DNA of 55,000 nucleotides from Glandiceps talaboti (lineage: Eukaryota; Hemichordata; Enteropneusta; Spengelidae): positions 16,170,306-16,225,305 of the forward strand of contig NC_135567.1 in assembly GCF_964340395.1 (NCBI RefSeq). Reading direction: 5' to 3'. Shown piece by piece: positions 1 to 12,488 of this stretch. A model generated the notes under the pieces. It ran no database searches. It saw nothing but the letters and a program-made list of their open reading frames with translations, and was not told where the DNA came from. Position 1 is the first letter of the stretch. The number at the start of each line of letters is the position of its first letter. Position numbers and translations under genes: made by a program.

Positions 1-2252
1 TAAATGACATCGATTATCGCTTTCGTAAATTTAAATTTTGATAGTAATACATGCTGTTGTTGTTATGTTAAATTGTTTATTTAAAAGTGTCCTATGTGGC
101 ATTGTCAAATTATAATAACGAGTCACATCTAGTCATCAGGATTATAGGACACAGAATATAATATCAGATAAATGTCTCAATCGTAGTAGGTGTGTTTTCT
201 GTGATGGAAAGCCTTGAGTAGAAAGCTTGTGTTATCAATGATAAATGTTGTTAATTGATGTAATTTGATATCATATATTCATATGACTAAGCTGTAGTGT
301 CTTTCTTACCTGTACAGTCCTTGTCTCCAGCATTAGTACCAACAGTAGTACCAAATGGCAGACAACCAAAATCATCGGTATCGTCAGTATCGCTTGTTGC
401 TGTAATTACAACACATACGTGTGTATAATCATTGCAGTTAGTTGCATCAATAGTTAAGGCTACAGTCTCATCGTTAATGAAGCTTGTATCGTCATTAACA
501 CCCGCTGTCACGGATATTGGCGTCCCAAACATTTTCTCTGCTGGACTAGATATGGTATTGGCTGCGCTGTAGTCACCATCATCGGTAAAGTAGACGTCAA
601 TCTTTGTGATGATACCACCGCCGCCTCCAGTTTCCGTTAACCCCAGTGTTATGGAAATGGTCTCTGCTGTTCCAATAGTGTAAGTTACAGAGTCGGCATT
701 GTTAATAGATGTTGAAGCGACCTCAATCTCTGTTTAATTACAATAATAAAGAACGCATAATTACTATCTTATATTAATATAAATACAAAAATATAATGAC
801 CAGTTGATTAATAAATGCACGTCCAGTTGACAATAAATGTAAATGCATGACTACATTTTAAAGACAGGTGGAAGTAGATTGAATATTGAAATGTCTGTCA
901 CCATACACCAAAAGGAACAACATTAAGTACACGTCACACGTAATTTATCGGATTCACATAGTCTGACCAGAGTTAGTCTATTCCTGGTAATTCTATTTTC
1001 GGAATATGTGTAATAACAGTAAGGTGAGGCCGATAATAGCTGCATTGATTTATTCTTAGCTAGCTAGAGGAATCATTACCGCCGATCATGTAACGCGACT
1101 TTTCTGGGTCCAATAACTTTAGAAAAGAAGACAAGCTAAAATTAACCTCGGTTTTGTACCTCCCAAACTGTAAAAACAACTATTTCACACGAAAATGAAA
1201 ATCACTGGGAGATAAACTTTGTGACAGCGTGTTTGTCGAATCATAAAAACCGTGTTTGGAAACACTTCAAATCACCCATAAGAAATTACTAGTAGTTTGT
1301 ACCATATAATCTGAAAGAAAATCAAGCAATTTACTTACGTTGGGTGCTAGACTCTAACACTACACTCAACAAAACACTTGCCAGTATGCTTGCCGTAAGC
1401 ACCCTGAAATATATGAAGATACACAATATATACATTTGAATTGTAATGATGCATCAATATGACATTCAATATGCTATAACAGCTGACCTCTACCATGTAG
1501 ACAAATAGCAGTTGATTTGTCGTTTACAATAGCAAAGAAGGACAGTCAGATTACTAGCATATGCGCAGATGACGTATTTCGTCTCGGTTATATGAAAACG
1601 TGTATTCTGTTCATTTTCACTAACTTTAACGGTAATTCAGAAAAAAATAACCCAAATTAGAATATATGTCGATCATCAGTGATTCAATTATAAAGGGTGA
1701 CAACTTTAGCTTAAAACGATCGATTGAATTTTATGGTCAAGGTCATTCCACTTTGGGGTTGGGAAATGTGTCATCTTATAATTCGCCACCACCACCGATT
1801 GACACCAACGCTGCCACAGCATCACTTACCACCACCACCACCACCACCACCACCACCACCACCACCACCACCAAAAACAACAACAACCACAACAGCATCA
1901 ACAACAATCAACCGACAACCCAATCAATCAACGAATCCAACCCATCCATCCACCATCCGTCTATCCACCCATGCAACCAACCAACCAACTAACTAACCAA
2001 CAAATCAAGCAAGTAACTAACCAACCATCCAACCAACTAACCAACCAACCAACCAACCAACCAAACAAACAAACAAACAAACAAACAAACAAACAAACAA
2101 ACAAACAAACAAACAAACAAACAAAGACAAAGTAAATGAATCGGACAAACGAACGGGAAAGAAAACAAAACAAAAAATAAAGGAAATTAAAATAGAATAA
2201 TTTGAAATAATTTGTTATGCTATTTCTATACAATAGTATTCTCTTACCTCAT
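1..2252 (-). CDS. Gene 1: secreted multi-domain surface protein of the clustered family, 5' part only
   Basis: This is the left-most member of the paralogous cluster. It starts at the ATG at 2252-2250 and continues past the left edge of the window. Visible coding exons are 2248-2252 (ATG AG), 1339-1403 and 310-729, which together give 163 codons. Residues 1-23 form a signal peptide (MRVLTASILASVLLSVV then LESSTQ), so the protein enters the secretory pathway. One domain of about 140 residues follows. It has the motif IDVYFTDDGDYS and four late cysteines (TNC, HVC, FGC, KDC). Its length and pattern match the first domains of genes 3 and 4. No domain exon was seen between 1 and 309, so the following intron is at least 309 bases. 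The start was chosen because only this ATG, joined across the intron to 1403, gives a signal peptide in frame. The function is unknown; a cell-surface role is inferred from the relatives. Confidence 0.8.
310..729 (-). CDS. Gene 1 exon 4: domain 1
   Basis: The exon is 420 bases, phase 1 at both ends, with acceptor AAACAG/AG and donor TGTACAG/GTAAG. The product begins IEVASTSINNADSVTYTI, continues with a glycine run, then IDVYFTDDGDYS, and ends with TNC..HVC..FGC..KDCTG. It has the same length as domain 1 of gene 3 and the same spacing of the last four cysteines. An acidic stretch (SDTDDTDD) sits between the second and third of these. It is probably a beta-sandwich stabilised by disulphides. 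Confidence 0.85.
1339..1403 (-). CDS. Gene 1 exon 3: signal peptide
   Basis: This 65-base exon has acceptor TTTCAG/G and donor CAAC/GTAAGT. It ends in phase 1. It encodes a hydrophobic core (LTASILASVLLSVVL) and then ESSTQ. The matching signal exons of genes 3 and 4 are also 65 bases long. Confidence 0.8.
1828..2126. repeat. (ACC)n then (AACC)n/(AAAC)n microsatellite block
   Basis: A run of ACC from 1828 to 1873 is followed by A/C-rich degenerate sequence, AACC repeats and a pure AAAC tract ending near 2126. It lies in gene 1 between the start exon and the signal exon. Open frames across it read only poly-proline or threonine and are not genes. Confidence 0.9.
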
Positions 2253-2292
2253 ACTAATCAAATACTGTCTTCGTCAAATATCAAGAATTCAC
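2248..2292 (-). CDS. Gene 1 exon 2: leader plus split start (ATG AG)
   Basis: The acceptor is TTGTAG just above 2292 and the donor is ATGAG/GTAAGA. Only five bases are coding. Joined to the exon starting at 1403 (GGTGCTTACG) they give M-R-V-L-T, which matches the M-R-V start of gene 2. Genes 3 and 4 use the same design, with an 8-base coding start exon. Confidence 0.7.
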
Positions 2293-2580
2293 CTACAATA
2301 TAACAACATGAATGTCGAATTTACTATATGTGAGAATTTAGGGAAAAGATAAACCCATAAACGTCATTTTCATTTTTTGATAATTTTTGGATAAGAGAAG
2401 CAGTGTAGTAGCATTCTTGCAAACCAGAGCTGATATTTTTTCATCGACATTACGAATAACGTCTTGGACGGTGCCGTAAAAGAGGTTGTGGTTTACGACG
2501 ATGTGTAGTAGTGTAAGTCTTTTAAGTCTACAGGTAGGCTAGTGAAAGGCACACTCATGTAGGTGAGAGCGTCTGTTCAT

Positions 2581-2965
2581 GAAGTCTCTGTTACCAGTGC
2601 TCTCACCGTTGTGGCTCTACTGAGAGACCACCTATACGAGAGTGTGGGGAACCGCTATCTCAAGTTGTGCGTAGCAAACGTCATTCAATACATTTCCTCC
2701 GAAGCATGAAGAATTGGCAGAAGAGGCCCATGCTTCGTACTTAAGATATATTGTTTGCTTGCGACAGCATGCAGACCTGTTGCTAAGGAACCATGATCGT
2801 TCATTGTGCAACTACATTTGTGGGACGCGAAGTATTCTCTAGAATGCATTAACCTGTGAGACAGATCCGGTACGGAATTTTCCGTACTACATTTCTGGGT
2901 CAGTCAGGAGGGCCTCGTAGTTGAACTTGAAGCGGTGAGAGCCTGGGTAACTGAGACCGATGTTC
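2581..2965. mobile_element. Possible MITE-like foldback element, copy 1
   Basis: The left end reads tctctgttaccagtgctctc. The right end, on the opposite strand, reads tctcagttacccaggctctc. The ends are therefore imperfect inverted repeats of about 25-30 bases. A similar element with similar ends lies at 20468-20672, and one end only at 10728-10795. It contains no coding sequence. It lies in intron 1 of gene 1. Confidence 0.45.
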
Positions 2966-3563
2966 AAGTTAAATGTTTGAGATAAACACTATACATTATA
3001 CATTGTGAATATGATTTGTTTACGTATGAAACAGTATTCTGAATTAAAATCGATATAGTTTATATATATATATTTTTTTTACATTTTCAAATGAAGTTAG
3101 TGAGTAGTTTCTACAACCTGACGTTGGTCATTTACAGTACCATGCAGGTTAGAGTTCACTCGTTCTGTTTATAAATTAAAGTGATAAGAAACTGTACATG
3201 CTACACTTTAAGATAGCAAGGTTGAATGAATAGTGTCTTTTTGTCTAAATGAAATGAACTAATGTGCTACCATACAGACATTGACGCCAACGTGGTTGCA
3301 TCTAGTTGGATGTATATATTTAAATGGTTTATGTCATTAACACTAAATGTAGCGAGAAATTGCGATCGTGCTATTTAAATGCGTACAATGTGCTAATTGA
3401 GCCATCGAGTTCATAGTGAGATGCAACGTACTGTATCAACTTAATGGATTCAGAATTCGGGTGAAAAGTTTGGGCAATTGCTGGAAGTGCGCACATTTCA
3501 AGTTTGTCATTAACTTCCTCACCCCAGTAGTGTTCTTCAGGGTTTCTAATTTCAAAACGAGGC

Positions 3564-3699
3564 TTGAAATTGTTTAAGCACAGATCTAGATTGGATATAC
3601 ACAACTATTTTAGTGACAGTGTTTTAGACACTTGGAACGGGTTACTACGTGCCACCACACCTATCTTTCATATTAAAGACGCACACGCCATCTTTATAC

Positions 3700-3702
<3 letters not shown>
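3564..3702 (+). pseudogene. LINE-like 3' ORF fragment followed by poly(T)
   Basis: The frame reads FKHRSRLDIHNYFSDSVLDT and then WNGLL...FHIKDAHAIF. Its order resembles the end of many non-LTR retrotransposon ORFs (SRLD..KYFFS..V...WN.LP.....FK..L). A homopolymer T tract follows at 3702-3730. No reverse transcriptase core is present nearby, so this is a dead end fragment. It lies in intron 1 of gene 1, opposite to the gene. The assignment rests on motif resemblance only. Confidence 0.4.
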
Positions 3703-3732
<30 letters not shown>

Positions 3733-4063
3733 TAAATCTTGTTGTTTGTTCAAACGAAACTTACGTTATGCTAGTTTACACAAATAACTCAATCACCATC
3801 ACCGGAGGAAACCCGTGTTGTTCAGTAAGGTCAAACTGATCATCACCCTAACTACTCTATCTGGTCAAGTTCGAACCTTGATTGCTGTGGTAAGAGGCAC
3901 CTGAGCTAACACCTGCGCCACCGACAACGCTTTGTGATGACATATATGCTAGTGTTTGGGCAAATTTAGAATGTTTTTCTAAAAAAAAACCACAGACTAT
4001 GTTAAGCTAATCAATGGCCACAACTATGCACAAAATTCTGTAGAGAAAAACCACAAAACTTAC

Positions 4064-4122
4064 CTGAATGAGTCTTGCACCACAATTTCGGCCTACTGTC
4101 CAGTCAAAACCTATCTCAGTCT
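4064..4122 (-). other. Gene 1, 5' UTR exon 1
   Basis: This leader exon lies downstream of a TATA box. Its lower end is a consensus donor (TTCAG/GTAAGT). It contains no usable ATG, and an in-frame TAG blocks translation into the signal-peptide exon, so it should be untranslated. The upper end is estimated from the TATA position only. Confidence 0.5.
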
Positions 4123-4146
4123 GGTGATACGAACTGTGATGCCACG

Positions 4147-4155
4147 CCTTATATA
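4147..4155 (-). promoter_or_regulatory. TATA box of gene 1
   Basis: The minus strand reads TATATAAGG. A spliced leader exon ends about 85 bases downstream at 4064 with CAG/GTAAGT. The expected start of transcription is about 30 bases below the box, near 4120. Confidence 0.6.
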
Positions 4156-4159
4156 GTAT

Positions 4160-4628
4160 GTTCATCTGTCAGACAATAAATTATGGGCAATGATTTATTT
4201 AATTTCATTCGTTAACGCCAACTCTATTTTGATATCACTGCATTTCACGTGATTTCATATTGTTTATAGCAACGCGAATGTTGATAGCAACAGAAATCAT
4301 GATTTAGCACGGGTATAAAACTAACATGAATCACATCCACTTGAGAAGTTACCGAATAGAAAATATAACTGTTTATCTTTATCTGTCTTTGTCTTCCTGA
4401 GTCTTTTCCACTCTGTCTCTGTGCGTGCCTGTTTCTTTTTTCTTTTTCTCATTCCCCTCTCGATCTCTCTTGACTTGCTATCTTACTGTTTCTCCTCCGC
4501 TCACTCTCCATTCTCTCTCCTTTCATTCTCTTCATATGGTGCCCTCCGTCTGCTGTCCGGCTTTGTCTTCCCGTTCCTGTGTTTCTGTCTGTGCAGGTGG
4601 GGTGGATGAGAGTGAATGGGTGGGAGGG
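4160..4628. other. Upstream region of gene 1, no gene seen
   Basis: AT-rich flank followed by C/T-rich degenerate sequence that runs into the microsatellite beginning at 4629. I see no coding sequence in it. Confidence 0.6.
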
Positions 4629-4661
4629 TGACAGTCAGTCAGTCAGTCAGTCAGTCAGTCA

Positions 4662-4703
<42 letters not shown>

Positions 4704-4768
4704 ATGTCTGTCTATCTATCTGTCTGTCTGTCTGTCCGTCCGTCCGTCCGTATGTCCGTCCGTCAGTA

Positions 4769-4799
<31 letters not shown>

Positions 4800-4965
4800 A
4801 TGTATGTATGTATGTATGTATGTATGTATGTATGTATGTATGTATGTATGTGTGTATGTGTGTGTGTGTATGTATGTGTGTGTGTGTGTGTGCGTGCGTG
4901 CGTGCTTGCTTGCGTGCGTATGTATTTGTGTGTACGTACGTACGTACGTAAGTACACACGTTCGT
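4629..4965. repeat. Composite tetranucleotide array (GTCA, GTCT, GTCC, GTAT, GTGC, GTAC)
   Basis: Successive blocks differ by one base in the GTNN motif. Frames through it give SVCLSVCL or VCMYVCMY artefacts. It is the left part of a tandemly duplicated unit of about 2 kb; the partner array is at 6684-7448. Confidence 0.95.
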
Positions 4966-6470
4966 CCGTTCGTCTGTGTCGTAAATAGTTTTTATTAAGA
5001 TTTTGGCTTTTATGTAGGTCAATCTTATTGTTACTAGAGATGAGGGACGGCGTAGATCTTAACATATAAATACTTTTGCCAGACTCTGTGTATATATAAT
5101 GTGACTAGCCTGATTGATATGTGTGACCATTGCCACTGATTGCGTATATTTCGTTATTTTTTAGGAACTAAAAACCGCACTATTTGATAACTCCCGTCAC
5201 TAAGTCGAGTGATCCGATGGTATGACAGTCTAATAGGTTCATTCTCCAGAAATGGAACAAATACACAGCATTTTCGTTGACTAGATTTTAAACTCATAGC
5301 GTTATTTTAAGCTCAACAAAAGCAGTATTATACACGGATTAAGCAGAAAAAGACCAACGTAGATGATAATCAATCCGACAATCAAAAATCCACAAAAAAG
5401 TCTTTGCTTTGAATTCAGGCTTGAAAATTTTGTGTCGTATTTATTTATCATTTTAGACAATGCGAACACCGCGAGTAATGCTTCATATGTCAGAATATAT
5501 AAAAACAAGCGGTCAACACCATAGCTCTTAAGGATTTAAAAAAATATTTACATAGTTATAAAACATGCGCATACTTTCCATCTTTCAATGTTGCTCTGAC
5601 AACGAGTTTGTATAAGCAGTGCTCACTGCTAGAGTTGCACGTACACAGAATGGTGCAGTATCCCCTCCTTCCTTTTCCATACATCTACGCTTACCTAACT
5701 CCTGGGTGTGATAATTGTATGAAACCTTACACTGTGGTGATAATGTGTAATACTAGGGAACCGTCAGTAATGACAGTTTGTGGAGTTAAGGAGAAATTAG
5801 GTAGGGGACAGATTTTACAAATCGAATCTTGGGCATGGGCCATATTTTATATAAATTTAATTAAATGGTACTAAGCTTGTGGTTTACATTTATCTCACTT
5901 AGTATTATATTATATTGTGCATTCACATCTGGCACGTAACCGCTGCTATTGCTGCGATATCATACCACTGTATAAGTGGTACCGTATTATCAGAACATAT
6001 CAGTGAAATTATTAATGACAACCGTGTTCTGATTCAGAATCAATTATTGTAGTAAGGGTAGAGGAGTGGGTCTTACAGCCAGAGGGGTTACATTAGCAGA
6101 ACGATCTGTTAGGATACTATGGATAATGAGATGAAGTGAGGATATTGACCTCTGTCCAGACAGAGTTGTTAATGCACCCATCTATAATCGATGGGAGTTC
6201 CGTCCTCCAGCTTGAGATCCAAACATGGAACTATGTAGTGACTTCACACAAATTTTCTGTAATGGACCATGAAACTTTCATTTTAGTGACAACGGTGGGA
6301 TAGAGTCCTTGCCATTGACTTTGAGACTCTCGTGTCTCTTTTCACGTCAGACAAAATTTGACCAACTACTTGAACGGACAGAGAGCCAGAAATTCGGGGA
6401 GATTACAATTTAGAGAACGGTATTGGGAATGGGGCTCATTTTACTAACACAGACCGGGCTTGATTTCCCC
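4966..6470. repeat. Tandem duplication, copy 1
   Basis: This unique-looking DNA is matched, with many substitutions and indels, by 7449-9005. Shared pieces include gtgatccgatg, cattctcc(a/g)gaaatgga, tagattttaaact, caacaccatagctcttaag and ggatattgacctct. Both copies follow a CTGT-type array, so the unit includes the array. I find no supported gene; short open frames are not conserved between the copies. Confidence 0.7.
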
Positions 6471-6683
6471 TGTCACCTTAGTAACCACTGAAGGCTTCCT
6501 TATACCACCGTATCCAATCTGTTATGTTCACATTATGCAAGTTCATTCGCATTCACATGCAAACCAGGTCACAGTGTTTGGTTTTCAAGGGCAGCGTAGT
6601 CTTATATTGCACACAACAGAATATGTACTTATTCTCCCACCTTACTCATTTACTCACGTATAGAGGTTTATACAAAATAAATG

Positions 6684-6685
6684 TT

Positions 6686-6768
<83 letters not shown>

Positions 6769-6771
6769 GCC

Positions 6772-6812
<41 letters not shown>

Positions 6813-7179
6813 GCCTGCCTGTCTGTCTGTCTGTCTGTGTGCGTGTGTCTGTCTGTCTGTCTGTATGTATGTATGTATGTATGTATGTATGTATGTATGT
6901 ATGTATGTATGTATGTATGTATGTGTGTGTGTCTGTCTGTCTGTCTGTCTGTCTGTCCCCCGTCTGTCTGTCTGTCCGTCTGTCTGTCCCTCAAACCTTC
7001 TGTTCTTCAGTCCTTCTGTCCGTCCGTCCGACCGTCCGTCCGTCCGTCCATCCATCCGTCCGTCTGTTTGTTTGTCTGCCTGTCTGCCAATCTATCTGCC
7101 CGTCCGTTTGTCTTCCGTCTGTCCGTCCGTCCGTCTGTATGCCTGTAAGTCTGTCCGATCCTATGTCCGTTTGTCAGTC

Positions 7180-7264
<85 letters not shown>

Positions 7265-7375
7265 GTGTCCGTCCGTCCGTCCGTCCGTCCGTCCGTCCGT
7301 CCGTCCGTCCGTCCATCTGTCTTTCCGTCAGTATGTATGCCTGTAAGTCTGTCCGTTTGTCAGTCTCTGTCTGTT

Positions 7376-7448
<73 letters not shown>
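6684..7448. repeat. Long CTGT-type composite microsatellite
   Basis: About 765 bases of CTGT with internal blocks of GTAT, GTCC and GTTT. The core stretches at 7036-7180 and 7260-7375 carry similar interruptions (cgtccgtcc...tatgcctgtaagtctgtccg), which indicates internal duplication. It is non-coding. Confidence 0.95.
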
Positions 7449-9005
7449 TTTCTCGTATATTGATTATGTATGGGACCAGGATCCTGTTAAGTAACCATAT
7501 ATTAGTTTTCTTAAGATTGGCTGATATTTTGGTCAAACTTATCTATAGAAATTAGGAAAAGCGTAAACCTGAACAGAAAACAACTTCAGTCAGATTGACT
7601 GTATATAGAACGCCTCGTCGACTCGTCTAACCTTTGCCACAGTGAACAAGTCTGGTCGCGTCATGATAATGTATATTTTGTTATTCAAGTTTGTTTGGTT
7701 GACATTAGCAACCACATTTTTTGATAACTGCCTCCACTAAATCAAGTGATCCGATGATATGACAATCTAATAAGTTCATTCTCCGGAAATGGACCAAATA
7801 TGCAATATTTCCGCTGACTAGATTTTAAACTTCATAGTTTTATTTTAAACCCAATGAAGGCAGTATCATACATGGAGTACACAGTAAAACACCAACGTGG
7901 ACACTAATCAATCCATCAATCAAAATTCGACGAAAAGATCAAATTTAAACAGTTCGTGACCAATTTATCTATCATTTTAGACAAGGCAAACACCACGAGT
8001 TATACTTCATGTCAGAATAAGAACACACGGTAAACACCATGGCTCTTAAGAAATGAATAGATTATTTGCTTAAAGTTATAAACAATGACACTTTTTATAT
8101 TATAACGTTGTTATGATAACGTGTTTGTATAAACAGTGTTTACAGCTAGAGTTGCACGTATACAGAGTAATTTGAAAACCAAGGTGTAAATATAAAAAAA
8201 AATACATATAAGGTTGAATTTCAAACTTGCAGCAGAGAAATAAAGCTGTCTTCCTATAACACAGTGGTGAAACTTAATAAAGACAAAACAGTTTCCCTAC
8301 TCCAACTGTACATGTATGTTCTGACCGGCACACGTTACACTTCGTTAGTTACGTCATGGGAGTTTGGATGTGACCACCCTTTCCTACAATAAGCATGAAT
8401 CTGGTTTTCTGGTTTACATTCCCATACATTTACAATTACCAAATTTCTTTTTTTAAATTTTGTATTAATGCCACACCTTACTATGTGAGGATGGCGAGTA
8501 ACATTAGCGTATCTTTTGTTGACAGTCTGGGAAGTGAAGGAGAAATTAAGACGTTGGACGAGACATTATCCATCGCGTCGGCCATATTTTAGAAATTTTT
8601 ATTGTATTAGGTTAGAGGTTCACATAATACTCTTTATCTCACTTTCTATTATTGGATATTGCGAATCAAGATCTGGCATCGAATCACTGCCACTGCTGCG
8701 ATATTCCACCAATGCCACTGTGGTAGGTGTACCGTTATAGCATAAATTGTTAGTGATAACCATGCACTGAATAAACTCTTGCGGTGTGAGGTGAGGACTC
8801 TGTCTTACAGGAGGGACAAACGTGTGGATTTTTCATAGGGGATATTGACCTCTAGATCTGTTCAGAAAATGACATATGTACGTCTAGCTACTCTGTTTGA
8901 GTCCAGGCCTTGACTGTGACAGTGTCATATTTAAGATAATGGACATTAAGGGACTCCTTTTTGGAAAAAGTGGAATTTGGGAAGGGTCACTTCACTTAAT
9001 ACACC
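7449..9005. repeat. Tandem duplication, copy 2
   Basis: This partner of 4966-6470 is in the same orientation. It keeps the order of matching segments throughout and ends at the CTCA array. Divergence is high enough that the duplication is not recent. No gene is supported. Confidence 0.7.
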
Positions 9006-9009
9006 CTCA

Positions 9010-9118
9010 ATCACTCACCCACTCACTCACTCACTCACTCACTCACTCACTCACTTACTCACTCACTCACTCACTCACTCACTCACTCACTCACTCACTC
9101 ACTCACTCACCCACTCAC
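9010..9118. repeat. (CTCA)n microsatellite
   Basis: A nearly pure run of CTCA over about 109 bases, with single CTTA and CCCA variants. Confidence 0.95.
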
Positions 9119-12100
9119 TGATGGATGCTTGTATCAAACTGTGCGAAATATACTAGCTAGCATGTGTATGTTAGGAAAGCAATTGATAGAACTTAAGCAC
9201 ACACCATTTGGACATGATATATTTGATTCGGGATCGGTAACTTTACAAAGTGCGAGCAAAGCCGTATGTAATATATCAGGCCGCTCCCCAAAACTAGCAA
9301 TTAAAATCAATAAATACCACTTTACTTAAACTGTGTAAACAGTACAAGTCACGATAAAAGTTCTCCCCAGTTGACGTAAAAGTACAAAATGTCACTTTTC
9401 CATATTTATGTGTTTGATTTGTGTCTGGTGGGATAAAATACCAAACTATATTTCATTAGTATAAGCTGAATGTGGTTGAACAAACATCGCAATTAATAAA
9501 TTACACTTTACCTGTCGGAAGATAGAAATCGTGTAAACACCACATCTCACCATATGCTACTCAGAAGTTGACACAGCATAAGACCAAATGTAAACTGGTG
9601 GTTTTTTTTTTTTGTAAATTTGTTCCTTTTTTCTTACTAATTCAAATGGATCACTAAACCTAAAACATATGCCATCAACGATGTCAGACATGATCGCATT
9701 GTTATTTCGGATGTATGTACCAAGTTATATACAATTTGAAACTTGCATTCTTAATATACATCCTAATTACAGCAACTCGGTAATCATGCAAATAATGTAA
9801 TTAAACCTACATCAGTCGGCCATATTGGATGTTTCTCCCATAGAAATGTATAAGGGTGTGCGTCGGCAAAATTCTTCAATTCTCACGTAAAGACAGCCTA
9901 ATTCAATCAAACATTGGGTAGATTTTTCATATGACAATTCCCAGCGAAAACACGTCCTTTTTCGATGCATAAGAATTTTCCATTTTTTTTGACAAATGGT
10001 TAAATCGCTTCCAAGGTCAAAGCATCCGTTGAGCGCTAAGCATGCGTCCACGATGCCGAGCGTCTGTTATACATACAATACTAAGAAGAAATCTCCCAGG
10101 TCATGACCCGTATATCGTCTCCAACAACTAGAATATTATAATTATTTCGCTGAAAAAAGTTAATTTCCTTAACAAGAGGTCAATGTTTAGAACCTAGGCG
10201 GCAAAACTTTGTCGAAAATTCATCTCCATACCTCAATACCCAGTCCCCCCCCACTCATAAATGGTTTCACCCTCATATACTTGTATTCGCAGTAATGTTT
10301 GTCATGGACTTTAATTGCTTAATTTCATTCACACCTCTTGAAAGAGTCTGTTGACTAAATTATCGAAGATTCAAGCGATTATGTACTAAATTATAACTGT
10401 AACAAGAATACAACAAAATCCAGTTTTTATTAGTTTATATTTTATTACGTCACCAATGTGATGATAATGCTACAAACACCATGTGTCCAATCACATATGT
10501 CGTTATACAAGACCAGGTACTGGAATATCAATGTACTACTTGTAGAAAAAAGTAACTGGTAAAATTGATCCAATTCTTATATTGCTGTGGTGGTTGTGCC
10601 GAAGGTTCAAACCATGTCAGCAATTTTACACTGTATTAGTGTTTGCACACCTATCAATTCACAACTATGTCAAATTATAGTTGTCGTTTATGACAAACAA
10701 ATGTGACTACATCCCATGTATAATTAGCGTGTAGTCTTGGTTACCCAGACTCTCACCGTTGAGGGCTCTACCACAAGACCACCTGGACCCCTTGAGAATG
10801 GTATGCAAATATATACACGCTACATAGATGTACACATAACACCATACCGCAGAGTTCAATTCAGGTTTGTAAATATACCAAAGGGTTGTTATTAACGTTG
10901 CTTTGGAACTGGCGTGCCAATGCTTAGAATGTCTAGCTCAGTCGGTCTACAGTCAATTGTGGCCACAGGCAATACATTTGCGAGTGTAATCGTCTCTGAC
11001 AACTTGAGTCATTACTCCACGAGTACACCTCCTCTCCCACACTCGCACTCGCACTTGTTGGGTGGGTACCACCTATTCGCCGAGTTTGTAGAAAACTCAC
11101 CCTGGGTTTGGCCCGATAAAAGAAATTCGCCTGCTCCAATGTAATATTTTCGGTCGTTGCGTTTCGTTTCGTTTCGCTGAATACCATAAGCCATAGTTGA
11201 ATCCATTTACGCCACTCGAGTGATATTCTATGATGAAATGACAGTTTTGAAGCCGAATTTCCAAATGCACACAATCACGGTACATAGCTAGGTTAGATAC
11301 TTTAACCATATTGTATTCACAAACTAACGGCATCAACCTGCAACTGGCTCGTCCCTGCAACGCCTAGATTACAAGTCGACAACACTAACTATATATTCCA
11401 CTATCATGTCTCCACTTTACACATTTTTAGATAATTTCCTGTAGCTCCATATATATATTTCTGTTTAGACTGTAAGATATGTCTTATTGCCCAAAACAGC
11501 CTTTCACCGATGTGTGAGGGCGTCCCATCACGGGGTACCTTACATTGAGATTATATATCTAGCAAATTGGCCAATTTTATTATGAATTCATATATTTAAT
11601 TTAGTTTAGTTCACTGAGTCAAAAGGGTATTTTGAATAAATTACATATTTCGTAATTTCGTAAATGTGCCTTGTCTCTGTGAAGACCACGTTGCCAATTT
11701 TTGATAGTCTCTCTGCCCCTCACACCGAAATATGGCAATATTTTAAAAGACAATGGTGTAAATTTTGTGAAATAAATTCCGCCTAGTGCGTCATAGAGAC
11801 CTCAACCAAAAGTGTTTATCAGGTCATTTTCTAAAAATTTTGTTTTTTTAAATATATAATTTAAACTCGTTTTGGTTGATCTAAATACTTAATCACAGCA
11901 AAATAAATTTTGTCACTGTTGATATAAACTACGTAACGAAATAAAATTAAATGGCAAGCTGTCGATTATACATTTGTGACCAGTAATATCAAAATGTGAA
12001 CCAACTCTTGCTCAGTATATGGCAGTACACTCCTACTAAATAAAAATCGTAAATAATGATTTACACTTGACCTGTCCGAATTGTAAATTGTGCAAACATC

Positions 12101-12239
12101 ACAGCTCATAAAATGGTACAGTTGACAATTTTCAAAATGTCAATGTAAGTTGTTGTGGCTGTGTAAGTAAACTGAACTGTTTACTCCGAAGTGTAATCTA
12201 ACATATCCAAACGAAAACATAAAATGGGACGTGTTACTA
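9119..12239. other. AT-rich intergenic DNA, no gene recognised
   Basis: Short open frames on both strands (for example 9812-10051 minus and 10933-11274 minus) have no recognisable domain, no splice-supported continuation and no family match. A short motif (aacaccatagctcttaag and variants) occurs near 5505, 8030, 9535 and 12095, so part of this DNA is an old dispersed repeat. Confidence 0.5.
10728..10795. mobile_element. One end of the MITE-like element
   Basis: The sequence cttggttacccagactctcaccg matches the terminal repeat of the elements at 2581-2965 and 20468-20672, and ggctctacc follows it as in copy 1. No second end is found nearby, so this is a fragment. Confidence 0.4.
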
Positions 12240-12488
12240 GTGTATGTATGTATGTATGTATGTATGTATGTATGTATGTATGTATGTATGTATGTATGTA
12301 TACGTACGCACGTACGTACGTACCTACGTGTATGTATGTATGTATGTATGTATGTATGTATGTATGTATGTATGTATGTATGTATGCATGTATGTATGTA
12401 TTTATGTGTGTGTGTGTGTGTGCGTGTGCGTGCGTGCGTGCGTGTGTGTATGTGTGTGTATGTATGTGTATGTGTATGTGTGTGTGTA
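12240..12488. repeat. (GTAT)n array with ACGT and TGCG blocks
   Basis: GTAT repeats are interrupted by acgtacgcacgtacgtacg at 12302, and GTGT/GTGC repeats close the array. Frames read MYVCMYVC and are artefacts. Confidence 0.95.

Noticed and set aside
3371-3604. 77-codon minus-strand frame in gene 1 intron 1
   Set aside because: It overlaps, on the other strand, a fragment that reads better as a LINE end, and its sequence matches no family I know.
4579-5065. Long open frames over CTGT/GTAT arrays here and at 6524-7555, 12140-12695, 16254-16560, 17902-18219, 26887-27379, 40740-41201, 44218-44521 and 48864-54907
   Set aside because: They translate only to [24 protein letters not shown] or RQTDRQTD. 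A four-base unit without stops gives open frames in every phase; none has a domain or splice context.
9812-10051. 79-codon minus-strand frame (MDACLALNGCFDLGSD)
   Set aside because: No family match, no splice signals in frame, and it lies in repeat-rich intergenic DNA; it may be part of a dispersed repeat.
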